Shown piece by piece: positions 55,984-64,000 of a stretch of 64,000 nt of DNA. The number at the start of each line of letters is the position of its first letter. The stretch's first letter is position 1. Under the pieces are notes generated by a model that searched no databases, was not told the DNA's origin, and saw only the letters and a list, made by a program, of their open reading frames with translations. The position numbers were made by a program, and so were the translations under genes. The DNA is from Nemertoderma westbladi (taxonomy: Eukaryota > Xenacoelomorpha > Nemertodermatida > Nemertodermatidae), in contig JAUCBJ010004651.1 in the NCBI GenBank assembly GCA_032718475.1, positions 62,001-126,000 of the forward strand. Reading direction: 5' to 3'.

Positions 55984-56744
55984 TGTTGGAAGAGACGTAC
56001 CTAATACACGGAATCCTGCAATATCATACTGTAAAGTCTGTGAATCAAAGCATAAATCCAACCTTCTCACCAAAACAGTAAACTCTAAGTAAGCAAATCT
56101 ATTGCAGTATCGGTCTCTTATAACCGGTGAGGCAGAAGACAGTCTACGAACGGACAAACTTCGATAAAACAAAATCCCGCGCAGCGAATCCTAAAATCGT
56201 GCTGACTCACTGACGGACTAAAGGCGCTCGTATACTTTGCCGCGGTGTGATTTATATGGGGTGGGTGAGGGTTGCTAGCTAAGGGTCTAACTAGCGGGCA
56301 AACTGCAGTAAGGACAAAATTATTTTATATATTTCGAGGTGTAAATAATTCTTAACGCGTGTGTGTTTTGATTCTAACAGTCGAAATCGGTTTTAGATCC
56401 TTCACATATATAATTACTGGGTCCGGTGTACATTTTACAAATATTCTAATTTTGTAGTTTGTAGGTCCAATACTCACAAATGATAAGGCTCCTTCCCCTT
56501 TTGTGTATTTCCAGGACTCAAATTCAGGCATAAGGTTAATACTTCGCCCGGAATTCGGCAATTTAATTTACCAGGTCCCTAATACTAAGAAGAAATGTGT
56601 TAGTTTATTACAGTAGGCGTACAGTTACGAATATCTAGCCTTTTGGTTGCCTAGGTGGGCACGGCAACTCCTTATCAGAATGTCGGCGGGGACACGGTAG
56701 ATGTTAGTATCCCTAATAGCCTTAATTTATATGTGCGCCTAGCA
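55984..56744 (-). mobile_element. Element C 5' LTR
   Basis: 761 bp, TGTTGGAAGAG...CGCCTAGCA on the plus strand, so TG...CA in both directions. Near-identical to 48402-49177. Confidence 0.88.
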
Positions 56745-57678
56745 ATAAACTGCCCTACCGCCTGAACGGTACAATCTTAATTCAGGTAAAAGCACAGTAA
56801 CCTCTCCAAGCCTACAAACTCCAATGCAAACAATGGACACCGTTGTACTACAAAACAACCAACCAGCGCACCGATACCTGGCAAATGAGTTAGGCGTACA
56901 GTTTACTGTACCCTACCAATGTGTATGCCTTGTACTGGTGTGCCTGTGTCCTATCTGTGTACTAGTATCTCTCTGCCTGCCCTCCCGTAGGAATGTGAAG
57001 GTCTACTGCGGGTTTTTATCTGGATCAAGACAGTACAGTTCCTAAATTTAATTTTTAGCGCACAGCGTGTCACTACCTCTACCTTTGATCTCAGGTCTTA
57101 CACTTAGGTAGCAAGGCATCAAACGCTGTCTAACCTTTCAGGCGATGGGCGAATAACTAAGAATGGATATTGCGGGTGGTCTCCTTCCTACATTCCGCCG
57201 ATGTTCCCGTTTATTGCCACGGCCCGCTGTCTAGCCTGCCATATGTTCCTCAGTTGGGTTCACAGTGGTGAAGCATGATAAAACAGATGTAACAAATACT
57301 TCTAACTTTATTACAAAATAAACGATAAGGGTATATAATGTATAATAGCATAGATTAAAGTAACGTACTAAACACAATAATCTGAATACTAAATGAACTG
57401 AAGAAGTTTTATAAGTGAAGTGAAGATAGTTAACTAATGAACAAATCGCACCCTTTTATAGCAAATTAGTGCTGCTAACAATCGAGATAAATCTAGATTG
57501 TTCTATGAGTTCCATTAGATTTTTAAAGATAATCATTGGTCCAGCAAACGCGTATCTTGCACGACATTGGTTACTGTCAAATAACTGCAATCACATTGGT
57601 TAATCTACCTTAAGCAGATACAATTAAATCGTAGCGGTCAATTCAAATGAGTTGAAATCTAGCACAAAAAATAATTCG
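56745..57678 (+). other. Intergenic, nothing recognised
   Basis: Mixed-composition sequence with no supported gene. A 73-codon ORF at 56824-57045 has a Cys/Val/Leu-rich stretch but no other support. Confidence 0.4.
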
Positions 57679-57752
57679 CACCTGCTAGGATTTGAACTCG
57701 ATACCTACTAAACGATTTTCTAACGCATAACCAACTGAGCTACTGAACCACT
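57679..57752 (-). repeat. tRNA-like sequence, probable SINE or pseudogene
   Basis: On the minus strand it has a good A box (TAGCTCAGTTGGTTA) and B-box-like GAGTTCAAATCC. The T stem and anticodon stem do not pair, so it is not a functional tRNA. Confidence 0.5.
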
Positions 57753-57879
57753 TGAACAATGTTGTACGAATAGCTATAGTAAATGCAAATAAGGACTTAA
57801 TGTAATCTTTATAACAAATTAATTCCAACAAAATAAAATTTTGAAAATCCACGGCTTTTATGAGGATATAATTCTATAC

Positions 57880-58030
57880 GTTATTTTTACTCTCGATATT
57901 TTTTAATCACATTAATTTCCAACACTCATTATTTTTACTCTCGATATTTTTCAACACTCGATATTTTTACTCTCGATATTTTTCAACACTCGATATTTTT
58001 ACTCTCAATATTTTTTAACACACTATATTT
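57880..58030 (+). repeat. ACTCTCGATATTTTTCAAC minisatellite, right block
   Basis: Same unit and orientation as 48222-48395. Element C and about 1.1 kb of other DNA lie between the blocks. Confidence 0.85.
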
Positions 58031-59369
58031 TTCACCGTTTGGTCGCATCAGGGGGCAAGGTCGAGCTCGATCGATGAAGCGGTAAAGAATGAGTAGAGGT
58101 GACCGGAAGGCTCGTGAGCCTACCGTTAGCATTAAGTACTCAGGATACGGACTAGATCAGTAGGACAAACTCTATAGTAGTCAGGAGGACATTTATGTTA
58201 TATTATTTGAGATTATTATGTTTCGTCTTATTTGAGTTAATTTAATTTGGTGAATTTATTATGTAATTAAATGATTATTATGTACGTTCTAAGAATATTT
58301 GCCTTAAATCATTTATATTATGTGATTGATGAAAGTTTTGTATTTTATGCACCCAAATTTAATATTAATTAGATAGTAAAGCTTGTATTTGTTGTATGTT
58401 CATAATGAAGGTTTTATATTTACGTATTATTTGGTCTAGCTAATCTTATTCACTGTTTGAGTTCTCGCTTAACTAATCTTACGATTATTATTCTTTAGTT
58501 AAAGTTTTGTTATTTGTAAAACTTTAGTAATTTGTTTAAAACTGTGTGATTACATTAAAAATATGTAACATGTACGTAGCTTTTAGCGTATCTATCTTAA
58601 GACAGCCAACGTTAGAAGATGGCTGCCGAAATGCTTAGGCCACAGTAACGCAATGGGGAGGAATGCCCGCAACGCATAAGGAACCTACACCATTTGCCTG
58701 CGCCCAACTAGACCATGATTCGACAGCTAGAAAGTGCCCATGCCCGAGGTAAGACTTTGTTCGACGCCTTTGCCCACCGTAAGACCGTAGATCAGGGCGA
58801 AGTATGTTGACGTCCTGGGACGCTGTAAAATTTAGGAGTAAAATATCTCAGATTCAGACAGGTGCGAGCTGTTTGCTAGTACACGCGAGTACACTAGGTG
58901 CAAATAGCATGCTCTATAATTTGGTGACTTTACCGTACTACCGATTCAGTACTGGTTAGCGCTGTAGGCTTTGCTGTTGTTTGTAGCTAAAGAATGAAAG
59001 CGAAAATAAAAATTCTGGCTCACCCAGCAAGGAGGAGAGAGGTGAAACTATCTCTGTTTCAAATTTCATGCAATCTCATTACGATTTGTAAAAAATTTTT
59101 TTTTTTTTTTGGGGGGGGGGGGGGGGGGGGAGGTACCTGAATAACGACACTATATTCCAGGACATGGTGTAACATATTCTAGTAGCTAGCGCCCGGTATA
59201 ATTATTTTGTTAAAGTCATCAAAACCTACTATTATCACGAAACCCAAAATTTCGCCTTATCGTAACACACACACACACACACGTGTCTTATGATTCTGTT
59301 TTCTGTTCTACTGATATTATACCCTTTTGACTGTCTTTTCTGTTGGCAGTAGTGTTTTACGCTAGTGTT
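58031..59369 (+). other. Intergenic or eroded retroelement, not assigned
   Basis: No ORF. A 15-base T run followed by a 20-base G run occupies 59096-59130, and an (AC)n microsatellite lies near 59263-59282. Because an LTR-like fragment follows, part may be an eroded element. Confidence 0.4.
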
Positions 59370-59600
59370 TGGCTGACTCACTGGCTCGTATTATACCCAT
59401 ATAAATCACAACGCGGCAAGTCTACAGTAGTTTTGGTCCATTAGCGGTAGTTAGGATTCGCTACGCGGGGATTGTTTTCTCGTGAGTTTGGTCTGTTTCT
59501 GTAGACTGTACATATGCCTCACCGGTTAGGGACTGGTCACCCTGATTATCAAGTTAGCCCGGGCAATTGATTCGCCCAAGTTTAGTGGAAGACATCAGGC
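59370..59600 (+). mobile_element. Diverged fragment of an element C-like LTR, plus strand
   Basis: Words GGCTGACTCACTG, CATATAAATCAC..CGCGGCAA, TTAGGATTCGCT.CGCGGG, TTTGTCTGTTTC-like, and CCTCACCGGTTA follow in a similar order to the reverse complement of element C's LTR (48540-48680). Element edges cannot be defined. Confidence 0.6.
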
Positions 59601-59699
59601 AACGATCTCGCCGCCAGTAGTAGTTTGTGTACTTTGGTATCTATTATTTAGGCCCGATTGTTGGGATTTTACAGTAGATATTGTACAACAGTTACTGGA

Positions 59700-62505
59700 C
59701 TTTACAGTAGGGGTAGCAGAGAGGAGTTGGTACACATAGAGGGTGTAGGGATACCAGAGAGGAGTCGGTACACATAGAGATTGTAGGGATAGAAGAGTGG
59801 AGTTGGGACATAGAGGGTGTAGGGATAGCAGAGAGGAGTTGGTACATAGAGATTGTAGGGATAGAAGAGTGGAGTTGGGACATAGAGGGTGTAGGGATAG
59901 CAGAGAGGAGTTGGTACATAGAGATTGTAGGGATAGAAGAGTGGAGTTGGGACATAGAGAGTGACTACGGGATACCAGAGAGGAGTTGGTACATAGAGAG
60001 GGTAGGGATAGCAGAGAGGAGTTGGTACATAGAGATTGTAGGGATAGAAGAGTGGAGTTGGGACATAGAGAGTGACTACGGGATACCAGAGAGGAGTTGG
60101 TACATAGAGATTGTAGGGATAGAAGAGTGGAGTTGGGACATAGAGAGTGACTACGGGATACCAGAGAGGAGTTAGTACACATAGAGGATGTAGGGATAGC
60201 AGAGAGGAGTTGGGACATGGAGGGTGTAGGGATAGCAGAGAGGAGTTGGGACATAGAGGGTGTAGGGATAACAGAGAGGAGTTGGTACACATAGCGGGTG
60301 TAGGGATAGCAGAGAGGAGTTGGGACATAGAGGGTGTAAGGATACCAGAGAGGAGTTGGGACATAGAGGGTGTAAGGATAGCAGAGAGGAGTTGGGACAT
60401 AGAGGGTGTAGGGATAACAGAGATGAGTTGGTACACATTGTGGGTGTAGGGATAGCAGAGAGGAGTTGGGACATGGAGGGTGTAGGGATAGCAGAGAGGA
60501 GTTGGGACATAGAGGGTGTAGGGATAACAGAGAGGAGTTGGTACACATAGCGGGTGTAGGGATAGCAGAGAGGAGTTGGGACATAGAGGGTGTAAGGATA
60601 CCAGAGAGGAGTTGGGACATAGAGGGTGTAAGGATAGCAGAGAGGAGTTGGTACACATTGCGGGTGTAGGGATAGCAGAGAGGAGTTGGGACATAGCGGG
60701 TGTAGGGATAGGAGAGAGGAGTTGGTACATAGAGAGGGTAGGGATAGCAGAGAGGAGTTGGTACACATAGAGTGTGTAAGGATACCAAAGAGGAGTTGGG
60801 ACATAGAGATTGTAGGGATACCAGAGAGGAGTTAGTACACATAGAGGGTGTAAGGATAGCAGAGAGGAGTTGGTACACATAGCGGGTGTAGGGATAGCAG
60901 AGAGGAGTTGGGACATAGAGGGTGTAGGGATAGCAGAGAGGAGTTGGGACATAGAGGGTGTAAGGATAGCAGAGAGGAGTTGGTACACATTGTGGGTGTA
61001 GGGATAGCAGAGAGGAGTTGGGACATAGAGGGTGTAGGGATAGCAGAGAGGAGTTGGGACATAGAGGGTGTAAGGATAGCAGAGCGGAGTTGGTACACAT
61101 TGCGAGTGTAGGGATAGCAGAGAGGAGTTGGGACATAGCGGGTGTAGGGATAGGAGAGAGGAGTTGGTACATAGAGAGGGTAGGGATAGCAGAGAGGAGT
61201 TGGTACACGTAGAGGGTTTGGGGATACCAGAGAGGAGTTGGGACATAGAGGGTGTAGGGATACCATAGAGGAGTTGGGACATAGAGGGTGTAGGGATAGC
61301 AGAGAGGAGTTGGGACATAGGGAGGGTAGGGATAGCAGAGAGGAGTTGGTACACGTAGATGGTATAGGGATACCAGAGAGGAGTCGGTACACATAGAGAT
61401 TGTAGGGATAGAAGAGTGGAGTTGGTACATATAGAGGGTGTAGGGATAGCAGAGAGGGGTTGGGACATAGAGGGTGTAAGGATAGCAGAGAGGAGTTGGT
61501 ACACGTAGATGGTGTAGGGATACCAGAGAGGAGTCGGTACACATAGAGATTGTAGGGATAGAAGAGTGGAGTTGGTACATATAGAGGGTGTAGGGATAGC
61601 AGAGAGGGGTTGGGACATAGAGGGTGTAAGGATAGCAGAGAGGAGTTGGTACACGTAGATGGTGTAGGGATACCAGAGAGGAGTTGGGACATAGAGGGTG
61701 TAAGGATAGCAGAGAGGAGTTGGTACACGTAGATGGTGTAGGGATACCAGAGAGGAGTCGGTACACATAGAGATTGTAGGGATAGAAGAGTGGAGTTGGT
61801 ACACATAGAGGGTGTAGGGATACCAGAGAGGAGTCGGTACACATAGAGATTGTAGGGATAGAAGAGTGGAGTTGGTACATATAGAGGGTGTAGGGATAGC
61901 AGAGAGGAGTTGGTACACATAGAGGGTGAAGGGATAGCATAGTGGAGTGGGACATAGAGAGGGTAGGGATAGCAGAGAGGAGTTGGTACACATAGAGGGT
62001 GAAGGGATAGCATAGTGGAGTGGGACATAGAGAGGGTAGGGATAGCAGAGAGGAGTTGGTACACATAGAGGGTGAAGGGATAGCATAGTGGAGTGGGACA
62101 TAGAGAGGGTAGGGATAGCAGAGAGGAGTTGGTACACATAGAGGGTGAAGGGATAGCATAGTGGAGTGGGACATAGAGAGGGTAGGGATAGCAGAGAGGA
62201 CTTGGTACACATAGAGGGTGAAGGGATAGCATAGTGGAGTGGGACATAGAGAGGGTAGGGATAGCAGAGAGGAGTTGGTACATAGAGATTGTAGGGATAG
62301 AAGAGTGGAGTTGGTACATATAGAGGGTGTAGGGATAGCAGAGAGGAGTTGGGACATATAGGGTGTAGGGATAGCAGAGAGGAGTTGGTACACGTAGATG
62401 GTGTAGGGATACCAGAGAGGAGTTGGGACATATAGGGTGTAGGGATAGCAGAGAGGAGTTGGTACACGTAGATGGTGTAGGGATACCAAAGAGGAGTTGG
62501 GACAT
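59700..62505 (+). repeat. 2.8-kb purine-rich minisatellite of 36/38-bp units
   Basis: The unit is GGTGTAGGGATAGCAGAGAG followed by GAGTTGGGACATAGA (36 bp) or GAGTTGGTACACATAGA (38 bp); about 75 units. Variants include GATACCAGAG, GATTGTAGGGATAGAAGAGT and AGTGACTACGGG. The plus strand is purine-rich. The minus strand lacks stop codons in all frames of the unit, which produces apparent ORFs of 1001, 921, 557 and 210 codons with a Pro/Tyr/Leu/Cys-rich repeat; these are not convincing genes. Confidence 0.95.
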
Positions 62506-63344
62506 TGCCGGTTAGCAGTATGCATTGAGTCTACATAATCATACTCGCAGCAGATACAAGGTCTCGTATCACAATTTAAACCCAAATTAACAGATGGCAA
62601 TTACATTAAATGTGCTAACAGCCAAATGGTATGAAACTTTGCACCAATCATGTATTTACAAATCATTTGCAAAGCTTCGTTTAGCACTTTAACATCAAAA
62701 GTTAGTTCTAGATGTAGCTATAGCCGTTAAGAGTTTCTACAAACATTATTACTCAACTATTATGATACATCTGCTGTAAAGAACCAAACATTGTTACACA
62801 ACTATATTACACATCTGCATTAAATAACAAACTAACAGTGCGGTTCTCCCCAAGACACTCCACAGCTAAAAGAGCTGCCAGAGTTATAAGTAGAATAGTT
62901 GCTTTTAACATAGTAGAGTTGTTACGGTAAACGAATGACTTTTCGCAAGTGAAAACTACAATCTTTGGTGAACAGTGAGTGAATTTAAAATATTAAATTA
63001 AATTAAATATTAAACAAAATGATAGGCAACTTATTAGACACTAGGAACAGGCTGCTGCATAATGGATACAAAAGTAGCTCAATGTTATTAAATGGGACAA
63101 TCTATATGAATAAATAATTGGTGTATTTTATAATATAAAGTAAGGCACTGATAGCTCAACAGGTACTTTCCTACTAAAAAGTGTGTAATAGGTACCAGCG
63201 AACCAGCTGTTACTTCATAGTCTATGGATAGAGGTTATGGACAAGTAGAAAGAGCAAACCATATGAATTGTTGAAATATCTACTTCATCAGTCACGCAAA
63301 CAGTAGCAGCAAGAGAGTGCAATATGACTAATATATATACTATA
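62506..63344 (+). other. Intergenic, nothing recognised
   Basis: AT-rich sequence without coding or RNA features. Confidence 0.45.
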
Positions 63345-63380
63345 CTACCAGGTTAAGCGAACTCGGATAGTGGAAATGAA
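63345..63380 (-). repeat. LINE 3'-tail motif, diverged, minus strand
   Basis: The reverse complement reads CATTTCCACTATCCGAGTTC then GCTTAACCTGG, matching the motif at 23697 and 27237, with the hairpin partly lost. Confidence 0.55.
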
Positions 63381-63579
63381 AATCATTCCAGGCTTCTCAT
63401 TATGATCCACTACTGTCACAAGTTTCATTTCATTCATATCTATCTATGATACCCACAAATAAACTCAAATAAGCAATTCGTTTTGTGTTTGAACAAAATG
63501 AAACTGAATGATACATCACTGTACACGTAAAAGCAATTAAGTAAAACTATCTATCAATTCAATATTAACTTAATGTGTA

Positions 63580-63843
63580 ATGCAAAGTACCAATAAATGG
63601 GTGTCGACGCCACCGACAGCCGACAAGAGATCCGTTAAATGGGTGTCGACGCCACCGACAGCCGACAGGAGATCCGTTAAATGGGTGTCGACGCCACCGA
63701 TAGCCGACAGGAGATCCGTTATTTATTGGGAATTCCCATTAACGGGAATAACCGTTTATAGAACGGGAATTGACTACTGGACCGCAAGAAAAAAAGGATC
63801 TAAAAGCGATAAATTTCGAGAATTATGGCAAAAAGTACTATAA
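63580..63843 (+). CDS. Short ORF with three 14-residue repeats (uncertain)
   Basis: 87 codons from the first ATG, three repeats of KWVSTPPTADRRSV followed by a non-repetitive, basic C-terminus. The KR/RR pairs between the repeats resemble processing sites in peptide precursors, but there is no signal peptide and no clear upstream splice acceptor. It could be an exon fragment or a chance ORF created by the 42-bp repeat. Confidence 0.2.
   Translation: MQSTNKWVSTPPTADKRSVKWVSTPPTADRRSVKWVSTPPIADRRSVIYWEFPLTGITVYRTGIDYWTARKKGSKSDKFRELWQKVL
63595..63720 (+). repeat. 42-bp tandem repeat, exactly three units
   Basis: The unit starts AAATGGGTGTCGACGCCACC and ends GAGATCCGTT. Units differ at two or three bases. 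The period is a multiple of three, so it keeps an ORF open (63580-63843, 87 codons) with KWVSTPPTAD-(K/R)R-SV repeated. Confidence 0.9.
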
Positions 63844-64000
63844 TCTTTCAGATTTCATTTTGAAACAGTATTAGTTGCAGCATATCCTATTTCTAACAGC
63901 GGAACTACCGGCCTAACGTACGTTTAGAGTGAAACAGGAGGGAAGTACAAATAAATATATATTCAGCTCGAGTATTAATTGCTGATAAGTGATATTATTA
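63844..64000 (+). other. Window end, nothing recognised
   Basis: No supported feature in the last bases. Confidence 0.4.

Larger units (their letters stand above)
48402..56744 (-). mobile_element. Element C: BEL/Pao LTR retrotransposon, defective
   Basis: An 8.3-kb element on the minus strand with LTRs, a structured leader, gag in several frames, protease, RT and part of RNase H, then the 3' LTR. Integrase and the end of RNase H are missing: only about 27 bp separate the truncated RNase H from the 3' LTR. High LTR similarity suggests a recent origin, but frameshifts in gag and RT make it non-functional. Flanks (GCGTTA and ATAAAC) show no obvious target duplication. Confidence 0.85.

Noticed and set aside
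57679-57752. Functional tRNA gene
   Set aside because: A and B boxes look good, but the stems cannot be formed; likewise at 11292 and 24388.
59595-62600. Apparent 1001-, 921- and 557-codon proteins on the minus strand
   Set aside because: They overlap in different frames over the same minisatellite and exist because its unit has no stop codon; no signal of real coding use.

Overview
This is a repeat-rich eukaryotic window, AT-rich overall with one GC-rich coding exon. The retroelement types (BEL/Pao LTR elements, RTE-like LINEs, tRNA-derived repeats), the spliced host exons, long minisatellites and frequent TAGGCCTA-type words suggest a marine invertebrate, possibly an echinoderm or related deuterostome. 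That placement is low confidence and rests on composition and memory, not on a search.

Layout. 1-11067: most of a young BEL/Pao-type element (element A), with a partial 5' LTR, a 1367-residue Gag-protease ORF lacking reverse transcriptase and integrase, a broken second ORF, and a 1047-bp 3' LTR. 11524-17277: a related older element (B), truncated at its 5' side but with an intact 1417-residue second ORF and a divergent LTR. 17483-18678: the terminal exon of a GTPBP1/GTPBP2-family GTPase, followed by its 3' UTR and a 1.5-kb array of 29-bp repeats.

22593-43396: a three-exon gene over about 20.6 kb for a 110-residue secreted precursor. It has a signal peptide, an acidic propeptide and a KR cleavage site, followed by a 39-residue peptide with a C-C-CC-C-C (inhibitor cystine knot, knottin) pattern. 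Splice sites and phases agree at both junctions. Its introns (11.0 and 9.3 kb) hold LINE fragments, a 2.4-kb terminal-inverted-repeat element carrying minisatellites, a 4.2-kb array of about 60-bp units, long poly-C/G runs, and an 888-bp foldback element ending 40 bp before the last exon.

43600-48400: LINE 3' ends, a solo LTR of the element A family, and small repeats. 48402-56744: a second BEL/Pao element (C) on the minus strand with near-identical LTRs, frameshifted gag/pol, truncated RNase H and no integrase. 57679-59600: a tRNA-like repeat, a minisatellite and a fragment related to the element C LTR. 59700-62505: a 2.8-kb array of 36/38-bp units whose huge apparent ORFs are a by-product of a stop-free unit. 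63595-63720: a 42-bp triple repeat in a short ORF.

The most interesting items are the knottin-type peptide gene, and the element A/B family, which carries a large uncharacterised zinc-knuckle ORF with a conserved leader and a short ORF within its LTR. I ran no searches or computations; homology calls are from motif recognition and repeat comparisons were made by eye.
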